From Candidatus Flexifilum breve (GTDB lineage: Bacteria > Chloroflexota > Anaerolineae > Aggregatilineales > Phototrophicaceae), in the NCBI GenBank assembly GCA_016717205.1, contig JADKGC010000009.1, positions 124,001 to 188,000 on the forward strand: a stretch of DNA of 64,000 nucleotides, in the 5' to 3' direction. Numbering within the stretch: the stretch's first letter is position 1; every line of letters starts with the position of its first letter. Both the position numbers and the translations under genes were made by a program. The notes beneath the pieces are model-generated. The model was given only the letters and a program-made list of their open reading frames with translations, made no database searches and had not been told where the DNA came from. This document shows, piece after piece, positions 42,774 through 52,398 of the stretch.

Positions 42774-43460
42774 ATGCGTCTATTTCTCGTGTCTCTGCTG
42801 TTGCTGCTGGTAACAGCGGCCTGCGGCACTCCAACAGTGGTTTACGTCGTGGTCACCGCCACCCCAGAGACGACCGGAGAAAGCCAAGTCGTTTCCCTCC
42901 CGACAGCAACTACCACACTCACTAATGTTCCCACCTTGCCAACTGTGACGGAAGCACCGTCCGCGCTCCCACTGGCGACCACCCCCGCCTCCACGGCCAG
43001 CGCGCCGACGCTGCTGCCCGCCGATTTCCCCACGCCGTACATTACGCAGGTGCAGGTCGCCGAGCAGCTCTTTGAACATGGGCGCATGTACTGGGTCGGG
43101 CGCGTGCGCCAGATCTGGGTACTCGTGATCACGGGCGAAGGCCGCGGCGACTGGTATGTGTATGAAGATAACTTCGTCGAAGGTGAACCCGAAACGGATC
43201 CCGCGCTCGTGCCACCGGAAGGCCGCATCCAACCGGAACGGGGCTTTGGCAAACTGTGGCGCGAAGTCCCTGGCCTGCGTGACCTGCTCGGCTGGGCGGT
43301 ACAGCCGGAAGTCGGCTACATCAGCCGCTACGAATACCATGTCACCGATCAACTGGACGCGGCGGGCAACCGCACGGGCTATCACGTCGTATATAGTCTA
43401 GGCGGAGAGCAGTTCCGCTTTAACGAGATTGATTCGACGTGGCAGTTAGGCGGAGCATAG
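42774..43460 (+). CDS. Lipoprotein of unknown function
   Basis: 228 residues from the ATG at 42774 (GGAGAAG nine bases before). The signal peptide ends in a lipobox VTAAC with Cys near residue 17, so it should be lipid-anchored outside. A Thr/Ala/Pro-rich spacer covers residues 25-80. The globular remainder (about 85-228) has GRMYWVGRVRQIWVLV and a repeated YHVVYSLGGEQFRFNEI beta pattern. It precedes the glycosidase-like gene by ten bases. No family is recognised. Confidence 0.85.
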   Translation: MRLFLVSLLLLLVTAACGTPTVVYVVVTATPETTGESQVVSLPTATTTLTNVPTLPTVTEAPSALPLATTPASTASAPTLLPADFPTPYITQVQVAEQLFEHGRMYWVGRVRQIWVLVITGEGRGDWYVYEDNFVEGEPETDPALVPPEGRIQPERGFGKLWREVPGLRDLLGWAVQPEVGYISRYEYHVTDQLDAAGNRTGYHVVYSLGGEQFRFNEIDSTWQLGGA

Positions 43461-43470
43461 GATAGTTCAC

Positions 43471-45864
43471 ATGAGCGAGAGACGTTGGCAGTTGACGCCG
43501 CACAGCCCGACAGCCCTGCAGATCGCTGCCGACGCTCGCCTGAGTTCAACCGACTACCTCGACGATCAGGTCTGGGAAGTGGTGCTCGGCCAGGCTGAGT
43601 CGCCCGCGCTGGCGCTGCAAACACGCTATGGCGGGCGCGTCGGACTGGCAAGTCTGGTCCCCATGTGGCTGGTTGATCGTCGTCCCGTCTACCAACACCA
43701 AGCGTATGCCGCGCCGCCCGTCGTGACACAGTTCGCGCCGGGTTACGTGCGCCTTGAAGGCAAAATCACGCCGACCATCAGCTTGCGCGCCGAATACTGG
43801 GCGATTGAATCGCATGTGGTGGGTGGGCGCTTCACCGTCAAGAACACCTCAGCCAGTGCTCTACCTGAATTCGCGCTCGATCTGGTCGGCTTTGCGGCGG
43901 CCTCTGGCAAAGAAATCAAGCTCAACGTTGTAGCACGTCCCGAAGGCGGACATGCCCTGAGTCTGGGCAACCTACCCCGCTTGCAGCCAATTGTGCTGCT
44001 GGAAAATGGATCGGCGTCGCCGGACAGTACCTCGAAACTTAATGCGAAGCTGCCGCTGCCCGCACGGGGGCAAACGGTGATTCGCTTTGTCCATGCTGGC
44101 TTGACCGATGCAAACGCCTCGCTAGGTCTGGCCCAGAAGCTGCTCACCGACAATTGGACGCCCGCGCTGCGCAAGGTCGCCAGCGGACTGAACGAGATTC
44201 CGCAGATTGAGACGGGGGATTTCGCCCTTAATGCGGCCATCGCCTTCAGCTATCACCACTTGGTGCAGTCGTTCCTCAAGCCGACCGCCAGCCTCCCATA
44301 TGCCTCATTTGTTGAGACACGGCAGCCAGAACATGGCTTCAGCCCACGCGGTGATGGCACCGATCACCCGCGTTCGTGGCGAGGTCAAACGCCGACCACC
44401 GCCTACCTGACCGCGCTCGCTATCGCGCCGGTGCAGCCGAAATGGGCGTGGGGCGTGCTCAAGAATTACCTCGCCATACAGCGACCGGACGGCTGGATCG
44501 ATTGGCGACCGGGTTTAGCCGGGCAAAAACAAGGCTTGCTGAGTTTGCCGCTGCTCGCGCGGTTGGCATGGGGTCTCTACCAATATACGGATGATTCCGC
44601 CGCGCTGCGCGACGTTTACCCCAAGCTCGGCCTATTCTTCGAGCGCTGGTTTGCGTCCGAACTCGACGCCGATCAGGACGGCTTCCCCGAATGGCAAAGC
44701 GAACTGCAGACGGGCTATCCGTTCTTCCCAACGTTCGCGCAGGGCTTGCCGTGGGGACAAAACGCCGATATTCGCGCCGTCGAAACGCCGGATTTGCTGG
44801 CCTATCTGCTCTCGGAAGCCGTCAGTCTGCGCGAAATCGCTTACTGCATTGGCGACCCGGCCGGCGAACAGCATTTGACCGAGCGCATTACCACGCTCAA
44901 GGCCGCGCTCGACACGTTATGGAACGGCGAACGCTATACCTACCGCGACCGCGACACGCACGCGACGCCCGTCGGACGCACGCTGTTGGAGAACGGGCGC
45001 GGCGATGACGAGCATTTCCTCGCCGAACAACTGGATCCGCCCAACCGCCTGATCGTGCAAATCAACGGCGGCGTGGATACGCCCAAGATCGGTCTGTACA
45101 TTGATGGTGTCACTTCCAGCGGGCAAAAAGTTCGCGAAGTCGCTGACAGCACTCACTTTGTCTGGTCGACCGGGCGCGGCACGTATACCACTAAACACGC
45201 CTTCCAGCAGGTCGACCGCGTGCATGTCGAGGGCTTGTCCCGCGTGTTCACCGTGAGCGTGCGAACAATCGACCTGACCGGGTTCGATATCAACGCGCTG
45301 TTGCCGCTCTGGTCCGTGGAGATTGCGCCGGAACGCGCCGCGCGCCTCGTCGCCGACCTCCAAGCTCAGTTTCTGCGCCCCAACGGTGTGACCATGATCT
45401 CCACGCACGACCCGCGTTTCGATCTGCAGGCCGCGCAGGGCAGCGCGGGCGTGCATCCCTATTGGCTGACGCTCATCGGCGAAGGCTTGATCGAGACAGG
45501 GCATGTCGATCTGGCGACTGATCTGCTCCAGCGACTGATCAATGCGCAAGTCACCGTGCTCACCCGCGACAAACGCTTCTACGAGTTCTACCACCCGGAC
45601 GAACCCCGCGGCCTCGGTGAGCCCGGCAGCGTCAAGGGGATCATCCCCGTCCATTTGCTGCTGCGCGTGCTCGGGGTGCGCATCCAGTCGAAGAAACAGG
45701 TCTGGACAGGCGGCGCGTACCATTGGGGGAAAGCGGTTTCTGTGACACAATACGGAGTCACCGTCACCCGCAGCGCGGACGGAACCCACATCGAATTTGC
45801 ATCAGGCAACGTGGTAGATTTGCCACCCACTGCAGAGTGGCAGCAGGTGCTGGACGAGGCGTAA
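43471..45864 (+). CDS. (alpha/alpha)6-barrel glycoside hydrolase-like protein
   Basis: 797 residues without a signal peptide. The first 230 residues form a beta-rich domain. Then repeated Trp/Leu-rich helical hairpins (NYLAIQRPDGWIDWRPG, LLARLAWGLYQYTDD, LFFERWFASELDADQDGFPEWQSELQ, LLSEAVSLREIAYCIGD) fit six-hairpin glycosidases of the trehalase/glucoamylase/GH63 type. The acid in DGFPEW is a good catalytic candidate. Residues about 520-590 insert an extra beta segment. It would act on an intracellular glucan or oligosaccharide. It is four bases before a histidine kinase gene. Confidence 0.78.
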   Translation: MSERRWQLTPHSPTALQIAADARLSSTDYLDDQVWEVVLGQAESPALALQTRYGGRVGLASLVPMWLVDRRPVYQHQAYAAPPVVTQFAPGYVRLEGKITPTISLRAEYWAIESHVVGGRFTVKNTSASALPEFALDLVGFAAASGKEIKLNVVARPEGGHALSLGNLPRLQPIVLLENGSASPDSTSKLNAKLPLPARGQTVIRFVHAGLTDANASLGLAQKLLTDNWTPALRKVASGLNEIPQIETGDFALNAAIAFSYHHLVQSFLKPTASLPYASFVETRQPEHGFSPRGDGTDHPRSWRGQTPTTAYLTALAIAPVQPKWAWGVLKNYLAIQRPDGWIDWRPGLAGQKQGLLSLPLLARLAWGLYQYTDDSAALRDVYPKLGLFFERWFASELDADQDGFPEWQSELQTGYPFFPTFAQGLPWGQNADIRAVETPDLLAYLLSEAVSLREIAYCIGDPAGEQHLTERITTLKAALDTLWNGERYTYRDRDTHATPVGRTLLENGRGDDEHFLAEQLDPPNRLIVQINGGVDTPKIGLYIDGVTSSGQKVREVADSTHFVWSTGRGTYTTKHAFQQVDRVHVEGLSRVFTVSVRTIDLTGFDINALLPLWSVEIAPERAARLVADLQAQFLRPNGVTMISTHDPRFDLQAAQGSAGVHPYWLTLIGEGLIETGHVDLATDLLQRLINAQVTVLTRDKRFYEFYHPDEPRGLGEPGSVKGIIPVHLLLRVLGVRIQSKKQVWTGGAYHWGKAVSVTQYGVTVTRSADGTHIEFASGNVVDLPPTAEWQQVLDEA

Positions 45865-45868
45865 CATC

Positions 45869-46870
45869 GTGGATGCTCTGGTTAGTGAATTTTTGTATCG
45901 TCGTTCACCTGATGGAATCCTGCTGGCGGATGACACGGGAATGATCACCGAGATCAACCCGGCGGCAGCCGCGCTGTTGGGCGTCACCCCGGACTCGGTC
46001 ATCGGTCGTTATCCGATTCAAGTCTTCAAGGCACTTCCCGCGTTGATGAATCTGTTCAATCGCGAAGGCGACCAAACTCTCGATGTGCGGTTGCCGCGCA
46101 AACGGCTCGCGGCGGGCATGGCCGCGACGCTGGCGGACGGGCGCCGCATCATCCTCCTGCACGATGTCACCGAACAGCGTGAGCTTGAATCACGCCGCGA
46201 AGCGCTTTCGTCGACAATGACGCACGATCTGCGCAACCCGATCAGCGCGCTCACGGGCTACACCGACCTCGTCGCGCGCTCCGGCGAACTCAACGATGAG
46301 CAGGCGTATTTCCTCAAGCGCGTGCAGCAGACCACCCAGAAGCTGTATGACGTGGCGGGCGATCTCGTCGACCTTGTGTGGTTAGAAGCGGGTATGCCGA
46401 TGAAGCATATCTCAATCAACCTGCGCGATGCGATCAGCGATGTCATCGGCACGCTCAACCCGCTGGCCGAGAAAAAGTCGATTTCCATCTTCGTGGCTAT
46501 TCAGGATCCGCTGCCCCCAGTCATGGGCGATCCGGATCGCATCAAGGTCGTCCTCAGCAAGCTGCTGCACAACGCCCTGCTCTATTCCGATGAGGAACGC
46601 ATGGTTGCCGTGCATGCGTGGGGCGACACCACCGCCGCCTTCTGCTCCATCGCCGACCGCGGCTTCGGCATTTCGGAAGACGAAATCGAAATGGTCTTCG
46701 ACCGGCTGTTTCGGTCCAAAGACGAGCGCGTGCAGGCGATTCCCGGCGGTGGCCTCGGTTTGACCATCGCGCGGCGCATCGTCCAGCGGCACGGCGGCGA
46801 AATTTCAGCCTCCAGCAGTCTCGACAAGGGCAGCACCTTCACCTTCCGGCTGCCATCAGCACAAGCGTAG
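45869..46870 (+). CDS. PAS-domain sensor histidine kinase
   Basis: 333 residues, soluble. A PAS domain at residues 8-105 (GILLADDTGMITEINPAAAALLG) is followed by HisKA with the phosphorylatable His119 in MTHDLRNPISALTG. HATPase_c follows: N box KLLHNALLYSDEE, G1 IADRGFGIS, and G2 GGGLGLTIARRIV. The GTG start at 45869 lies five bases after the glycosidase-like stop. No response regulator is adjacent; the nearest is at 54087, so the pairing is unknown. Confidence 0.93.
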   Translation: MDALVSEFLYRRSPDGILLADDTGMITEINPAAAALLGVTPDSVIGRYPIQVFKALPALMNLFNREGDQTLDVRLPRKRLAAGMAATLADGRRIILLHDVTEQRELESRREALSSTMTHDLRNPISALTGYTDLVARSGELNDEQAYFLKRVQQTTQKLYDVAGDLVDLVWLEAGMPMKHISINLRDAISDVIGTLNPLAEKKSISIFVAIQDPLPPVMGDPDRIKVVLSKLLHNALLYSDEERMVAVHAWGDTTAAFCSIADRGFGISEDEIEMVFDRLFRSKDERVQAIPGGGLGLTIARRIVQRHGGEISASSSLDKGSTFTFRLPSAQA

Positions 46871-46897
46871 TCCAACCAGTTTACGGATAAACAGCAC

Positions 46898-48712
46898 ATG
46901 GGTATGTTCTCACGGCGGTCGCGGCGGGGCACGCAGCCAGAAGAAGAAACGCCGGATATTCCTGTTCCGTGGAGGCGGCTGTTCGGCTACCTCCGCCCCT
47001 ATCTCGGGTACATGGGCATCGCCTTCATCGCCTTGGTGGCCAGTTCGGTCCTCAGCTTGGTCTTCCCGGCGACGATTCAGCGCGTGGTCGATTCGGTGCT
47101 GGTCGCGAACGACATCAGCTTGCTCGACCAGATCACGCTTGTGCTGATCGGCGTATTCCTGCTGCGCGCCGTCACCCAGATGATCGAAACGTTCACCCTT
47201 AACTACGTGGGCGAACGCATCATCATGGATTTGCGCGCCGACCTCTACAAACACATGATCGCCATGTCGCTTGCCTTTTTCACCAAGCGGCGTTCCGGCG
47301 AACTCATTTCGCGCCTTTCGAGCGACGTGACCATGATCCGGCAGGTGCTCACGGACAACATCAACACGCTGCTCCAGCAGATCATCATCGCCATCGGCTC
47401 CATCGTGATCATGCTGGCGCTCAATTGGCGGCTGACGCTGTTCATCCTCGTCCTCGTCCCGGTCATGGCGGTGATTGCGCTCGTCTTGGGACGGCGGCTG
47501 CGCAGTGCCAGCACGCGCATTCAGGACGAAATCGCCAAAGCGACGACCGTCGCCAGCGAAGTCATTCAGAACGTGCGCGAAGTCAAAACTTTTGTGCGCG
47601 AACCCTACGAAGAAGTGCGCTACAGCGACGCCATTCGCGGCGCTTTCAAAGTCGCCCTGGAAGCCCTGCGGCTCCGCGCTGCTCTCGGCTCACTGATCGC
47701 GTTCGTGGCCTTCTCCAGTCTGGCGCTGGTGCTGTGGTTCGGCGGGCGCGAAGCCATCGCCGGACGACTGACCGGTGGCGAGCTAATCGCTTTCCTCGTC
47801 TACGGCTTGACGGTCGCCGGGAGCTTAGGCTCGCTCCTCAACCTGTACAGCGTGTTCCAGCAGGGGCTGGGCGCGACCAAGCGCGTGTTTGACATTTTGC
47901 AGCAGCCGTCCGACATTCTGGACGCACCCAACGCCGCCACGCTCAACCGGGTAGATGGCGAGATCCGTTTCAACGACGTCTCGTTCAGCTATGAGGAACG
48001 GCAGGAAGTGCTGCATATGCTCAACCTGACGATTCCGGCCGGGCAAATCCTCGCGCTGGTCGGCCCGAGCGGCGCAGGCAAAAGCACCGTTTTCAACCTC
48101 ATCCCGCGCTTCTACGATCCGAGCAGCGGCAGCATCACCATCGACGGCACGGATTTGCGCGCGGTGACGCAGGCCAGCCTCCGCCAGCAAATCGGCATTG
48201 TGCCGCAGGAAAGCTTGCTGTTTGGCGGCACGATCTACGAGAACATCCGCTATGGGCGTCTGGAAGCGACCGAAGCCGAAGTGATGGCCGCGGCGCAAGC
48301 CGCCAACGCGCACGACTTCATCATGGAACTGCCCGACCAGTACCAGACGATTGTCGGCGAACGCGGCATCCGCTTGAGCGGCGGTCAGCGCCAGCGCGTA
48401 AGCATTGCCCGCGCCCTGCTCAAAGATCCGCGCGTGCTGCTGCTCGACGAAGCGACGTCCAGCCTCGACAGCGAGAGCGAAGCCGAAGTACAGGACGCCC
48501 TCGCCCGCCTGATGCAGAACCGTACAACCGTGATCATCGCGCACCGCCTGAGCACGATTCGCATCGCGCATCGCATCGCCGTACTCGACAAAGGCAATCT
48601 GATCGAAGTCGGCACGCACGAAGAACTCATGGCGCTCAACGGCACGTATGCGCGCCTGTACAACATGCAGTTCCGCGACGAACCGGACGAAAGCGAACCC
48701 GCGCAGGCATGA
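46898..48712 (+). CDS. ABC transporter, fused membrane and ATPase domains (MsbA-like)
   Basis: 604 residues, a half-transporter expected to dimerise. Six membrane helices occupy about residues 35-320. The ATPase domain begins near 353 with an A-loop Tyr (FSYEERQ), Walker A GPSGAGKST at about 388, Q-loop VPQESLLFGG, signature LSGGQRQR, Walker B VLLLDEATSSLD and H-loop AHRLST. Substrate candidates are lipids, lipid-linked glycans or drugs. It precedes an epimerase and a methyltransferase, which hints at an envelope lipid or glycan, but this is not proven. Confidence 0.93.
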   Translation: MGMFSRRSRRGTQPEEETPDIPVPWRRLFGYLRPYLGYMGIAFIALVASSVLSLVFPATIQRVVDSVLVANDISLLDQITLVLIGVFLLRAVTQMIETFTLNYVGERIIMDLRADLYKHMIAMSLAFFTKRRSGELISRLSSDVTMIRQVLTDNINTLLQQIIIAIGSIVIMLALNWRLTLFILVLVPVMAVIALVLGRRLRSASTRIQDEIAKATTVASEVIQNVREVKTFVREPYEEVRYSDAIRGAFKVALEALRLRAALGSLIAFVAFSSLALVLWFGGREAIAGRLTGGELIAFLVYGLTVAGSLGSLLNLYSVFQQGLGATKRVFDILQQPSDILDAPNAATLNRVDGEIRFNDVSFSYEERQEVLHMLNLTIPAGQILALVGPSGAGKSTVFNLIPRFYDPSSGSITIDGTDLRAVTQASLRQQIGIVPQESLLFGGTIYENIRYGRLEATEAEVMAAAQAANAHDFIMELPDQYQTIVGERGIRLSGGQRQRVSIARALLKDPRVLLLDEATSSLDSESEAEVQDALARLMQNRTTVIIAHRLSTIRIAHRIAVLDKGNLIEVGTHEELMALNGTYARLYNMQFRDEPDESEPAQA

Positions 48713-48738
48713 CATCATCCGAGATGAATGGAGAAAGC

Positions 48739-49722
48739 ATGACTCTACAAGGCGAACAAGTTCTCGTCACCGGAGCAACCGGGTTTCTCGGCGGCGCGTT
48801 GGCGCTCAAGCTGGCGGCACAGGGTGTGCGCGTGCGCGCCCTCGTGCGCACACCCGCGAAGGCCGAATTCCTCCCCCCGGAAATCGAACGGTTTCCGGGT
48901 GATGTCACCGATACCGCCGCCATGCGCCGCGCCGTCCAGGGCTGTTCAGTCGTGTTTCATGTCGCGGCTGTCTTCAATGGAGTGGCGCCGCAGTTCGCCG
49001 TGAATGTCGACGGCACGCGCTCCGTCGCTGCCGCGGCGGGTGAAGCGGGCGTGAAGCGGTTGGTACATGTCAGCTCGATTGCCAGTTATGGCGTGAACTA
49101 CACGACCGATGTCACGGAAGACATGGCGCTCGCCCCCGGCGCGATGCCCTACAATGTGACCAAAGCACAGGGTGAAAACGTTGTGCGCGAAGTCGCCGCC
49201 CGCTACGACCTGTCCTACACCATCATTCGCCCCAGCATGATCTACGGGCCGAAGTCGGGACTGTGGACGGAGCAAATGTTCCGCCTCGCCAGCCTCAATC
49301 CAACGCCGTGGATCGGTGATGGCAGTGGTTCCGCCTATCCGATTTATGTTGATGATGTAGTTGATCTGCTCATCCTCGTGGCGACCCACCCCAACGCGCA
49401 CAATCAAGCGTTTAACTGCACGCCCGACCCGTCACCGACGTGGCGCGACTACCTCCAGAGCTATTCGCGCTTGGCTGGGCACGACAACTGGCTGGCCATC
49501 CCGCCGCTGCTCATGCTCGCCGTGGGCGGGATCGCCATGCTGGTCTCACCGCCGTTGAGCGAGGGCCGCGACCTGCCGGACATGATTCAATTCGCCCGTC
49601 GTCACATCACGTTCAAGATGACCAAAGCGCGTGAGCTGCTCGGCTGGCAGCCACAAGTCGACCTCGCGACCGGGATTGCCCGTTCCGCCGACTATCTGCG
49701 CTCCATCGGCAAACTCACGTGA
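48739..49722 (+). CDS. NAD-dependent epimerase/dehydratase (extended SDR)
   Basis: 327 residues from the ATG at 48739, chosen for GGAGAAAGC directly upstream; ATGs at 48709 (overlapping the ABC stop) and 48724 are in frame. The Rossmann loop is VTGATGFLGG, and VFHVAAVFNG and the catalytic YNVTKAQGE follow. IIRPSMIYGPKSG and the C-terminal helix AVGGIAMLVS suggest weak membrane association, as in hopanoid- or sterol-linked and dihydroflavonol-reductase-like members. The stop overlaps the next start (GTGA). Confidence 0.9.
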   Translation: MTLQGEQVLVTGATGFLGGALALKLAAQGVRVRALVRTPAKAEFLPPEIERFPGDVTDTAAMRRAVQGCSVVFHVAAVFNGVAPQFAVNVDGTRSVAAAAGEAGVKRLVHVSSIASYGVNYTTDVTEDMALAPGAMPYNVTKAQGENVVREVAARYDLSYTIIRPSMIYGPKSGLWTEQMFRLASLNPTPWIGDGSGSAYPIYVDDVVDLLILVATHPNAHNQAFNCTPDPSPTWRDYLQSYSRLAGHDNWLAIPPLLMLAVGGIAMLVSPPLSEGRDLPDMIQFARRHITFKMTKARELLGWQPQVDLATGIARSADYLRSIGKLT

Positions 49723-50570
49723 GCGACCTCCTGACGCTGCTCCTCGCCGCCGCTCTGCTTGCCGGGGTGATCGCGCTCGGTTGGTGGCTGTTGATTGCCA
49801 CCGAAGGCGTGTATCTTGGTCGCCGTATGGTGATCTGGCTCTATGACCTGTACGCCGGACGCTACGACGGCATCAAGCATTTCCGCCGCGAATACGATCA
49901 CATGTACCTCGCGCAGCCCATTATGGAACGCATCGCCCCGATCAAGTCACCGCTCGTCCTCGATGCCGCTACGGGGACGGGGCGCTTACCTCTCGCCCTG
50001 CTCCGGCACGCGCATTTTCAGGGTCGCGTGATTGGCGTGGATCTCAGCCGCCGCATGTTAGGTCACGCCGCCGTCAAGTTCAACGACGCGCATGCCAATC
50101 TGCTGTGGGCTCCGGCGGAGCATTTGCCGTTCGCGGATAACTGCTTCGACGTCGTGACCTGCCTCGAAGCCCTCGAATTCATGGAACACCCTGAAACCAC
50201 TCTGATCGAACTGATCCGCGTGCTGCGCCCCGGCGGCATCCTGCTCGCGACCAACCGCATCAACACCAAGCTCATGCCCGGGAAGACTTACGTCGACGAT
50301 GACGTGGCCGCCATGCTCCAGCGCAACGGCATGGGGCAAGTCGAGATCATGGGCTGGCAAGCCGACTATGATCTCGTGCTGGGCTACAAAAAGGGCCAGT
50401 CCACGCCGACCCTCGCCCGTCCGCTCGGGGAACTGCTGCTGTGCCCGCGGTGTGGGCACGCTCACCTGACCGACGAAGGCGATCACTGGGTGTGTTCCAA
50501 CTGCGGGGCGCGCGCCCCCGTCGGTCACGATGGCGTGATCGAACTGGCTCACCTTGCGCGGCGCGGCTGA
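49719..50570 (+). CDS. Membrane-anchored SAM methyltransferase with C-terminal zinc ribbon
   Basis: 283 residues. One N-terminal membrane helix (about 4-26) is followed by a class I methyltransferase domain: VLDAATGTGRLPLALL for SAM, GVDLSRRML, FDVVTCLEALEFMEHP, and LRPGGILLATNR. The last 50 residues hold a zinc ribbon, CPRCGH...CSNCGA. It is coupled to the epimerase by GTGA, so both may act on the same membrane-associated substrate. The substrate is unknown. Confidence 0.87.
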   Translation: MSDLLTLLLAAALLAGVIALGWWLLIATEGVYLGRRMVIWLYDLYAGRYDGIKHFRREYDHMYLAQPIMERIAPIKSPLVLDAATGTGRLPLALLRHAHFQGRVIGVDLSRRMLGHAAVKFNDAHANLLWAPAEHLPFADNCFDVVTCLEALEFMEHPETTLIELIRVLRPGGILLATNRINTKLMPGKTYVDDDVAAMLQRNGMGQVEIMGWQADYDLVLGYKKGQSTPTLARPLGELLLCPRCGHAHLTDEGDHWVCSNCGARAPVGHDGVIELAHLARRG

Positions 50571-50582
50571 AATCCATACAAT
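50554..50582 (+). promoter_or_regulatory. Promoter upstream of argS
   Basis: TTGCGC (50554-50559) and TACAAT (50577-50582) are 17 bases apart. The -35 lies within the end of the methyltransferase gene, and the -10 box ends 24 bases before the argS ATG. Confidence 0.5.
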
Positions 50583-50606
50583 GCGTCCCAATTCGGACTA
50601 CAACTG

Positions 50607-52319
50607 ATGAGGGACATCTTGAAACTCCTCCCCAACGAACTCACCCGCATGGTCAATGAGGCGATTAGCGCCGCGCAGGCCGATTCATCGCTGCCCGCGT
50701 TTGACATTCCGACGCTCGACGTGCGCCCCTCCAAGCGCGCCGATCAAGGCGACTTCAGCGTCGCCGTCATGGCGCTGAGCAAACTCACCCGCGGCAATCC
50801 ACTCGACATCGCTAACAAGATCGCGGCGCATATGCCCACCGCCGACTTCCTCGCCTCAACCGAAGTTGCGCCGCCCGGCTACATCAACTTTCGCGTTGAT
50901 CCGGCCTGGCTCAAGTCTCAAGTGGAGACCATCATCGCGGAAGGCGATGAATTGTTCCACTTGGAACTCGGCCAGGGGAAGCGCGCGCAGGTCGAATTTG
51001 TGAGTGCCAACCCGACCGCCCCACTCCACATTGGGCGCAGTCGCGGCGCCATCGTCGGCGATGCGGTAGCCCGCGTACTCGAAGCGACAGGCTACGAGGT
51101 TCAGCGCGAATACTATTTCAACAATGCCGGCGTGCAGATGACGAACCTCGGCAAGAGTCTGCGCCTACGCTACCTGCAAGCGCTCGGCGATGCCATTGAC
51201 GAGAATGAACTCTCGTATCAGGGCGAATACCTGAAAGACATTGCCACCAAACTCGTCTCTGATCAAGGTGCAGCGCTGCGCGACGCCGATTGGAAGCCCT
51301 TCAAAGAGTACGCCGAAGCGCAGATGTTCGAGATCATCAAGACAACCCTCAAACGCGTGGACATCCGGCACGATGAGTTCTTCAACGAGAACAGTTTGTA
51401 CGACAGCGGGGCCGTCTGGGATACGCTCGAAGAACTCGACCAGCGCGGCTATACCTATAAAGCCGCCGTCCCGGAGGACGCGGATGCCGAAGAACGTGCC
51501 GACGCGGGCGACAAAGGTGAGGCTGTCTGGTTCCGCAGCACGCAGTTTGGTGATGCGAAAGATCGCGTACTCGTCAAGGCGAATGGCGACCCGACCTACA
51601 CCCTTCCTGATATCGCCTATCATAAGAACAAGATCGAACGCGGCTTCGATATCTGCGTGAACATCCTCGGCGCGGATCATTATGTGCAGCATCAGGTGGT
51701 CAAGCATGGCCTCACTGCGTTGGGCCTCGATGCCTCAAAGGTGCGCGTCATCATTGTGCAGATCGTGCACCTGCTGCGCGGCGGTGAGAAGGTCAAAATG
51801 AGCTCGCGCAAGGGCGATTTCGAAACGCTGGACGACCTGATCGACCAGACCAGCGCCGATGCTGTGCGCTATGGTTTGTTGGCGCGCACCAGCGACTCAC
51901 ACCTCAATTTCGACCTCGACCTCGCGGTCAAGCAGACGAACGAAAACCCGGTCTACTACATCCAGTACGCTCATGTGCGCTGTGCGGGCATCTTCCGCGA
52001 AGCGGCGCTACGCGGCGTGACCGACGACGGCGCGAATTTGAATCTGCTTGGCGACGCCGAAATGACCTTCTTGCGCAAAGCGCTGGAACTCGGCGAAGTG
52101 CTCGAACTGGCAGCGACCCACCTTGAACCGCATCGCGTCGCGTTCTTCGCGCTGGAACTGGCGAACACCTTCCACCCCATCTTCGATAATGTTCGCGTGC
52201 TGCACAGCGAAGTTCCGCCGGAAGTCGCCAAAGCGCGCCTGCGCTTCTACCGTGCCGCGCAGATCGTGCTGAAGCGGGTGCTGCGCCTGATGGGCATGAC
52301 CGCGCCGGAAGTCATGTAA
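50607..52319 (+). CDS. argS: Arginyl-tRNA synthetase
   Basis: Class I synthetase, 570 residues. An N-terminal tRNA-binding Add1 domain (about 1-110) is followed by the catalytic signature SANPTAPLHIGR (HIGH variant near 143). The KMSKS equivalent is KMSSRKGD (near 397), and the DALR anticodon-binding domain is at the C-terminus (THLEPHRVAFFALELAN...HPI). Length and order are normal. A hairpin terminator follows. Confidence 0.97.
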   Translation: MRDILKLLPNELTRMVNEAISAAQADSSLPAFDIPTLDVRPSKRADQGDFSVAVMALSKLTRGNPLDIANKIAAHMPTADFLASTEVAPPGYINFRVDPAWLKSQVETIIAEGDELFHLELGQGKRAQVEFVSANPTAPLHIGRSRGAIVGDAVARVLEATGYEVQREYYFNNAGVQMTNLGKSLRLRYLQALGDAIDENELSYQGEYLKDIATKLVSDQGAALRDADWKPFKEYAEAQMFEIIKTTLKRVDIRHDEFFNENSLYDSGAVWDTLEELDQRGYTYKAAVPEDADAEERADAGDKGEAVWFRSTQFGDAKDRVLVKANGDPTYTLPDIAYHKNKIERGFDICVNILGADHYVQHQVVKHGLTALGLDASKVRVIIVQIVHLLRGGEKVKMSSRKGDFETLDDLIDQTSADAVRYGLLARTSDSHLNFDLDLAVKQTNENPVYYIQYAHVRCAGIFREAALRGVTDDGANLNLLGDAEMTFLRKALELGEVLELAATHLEPHRVAFFALELANTFHPIFDNVRVLHSEVPPEVAKARLRFYRAAQIVLKRVLRLMGMTAPEVM

Positions 52320-52352
52320 AGGGGCGAATTTTCGCAAATCGATTTATCCTGT

Positions 52353-52380
52353 AAGGGCGCACGCTGCTGCGCCCTTTTCT
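52353..52380 (+). terminator. Intrinsic terminator after argS
   Basis: A nine-base stem (AAGGGCGCA/TGCGCCCTT) with a CGCTGC loop is followed by TTCT. It lies between argS and dcd; the short T-run suggests moderate strength. Confidence 0.7.
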
Positions 52381-52398
52381 GACACTGGAGGGAAACTC

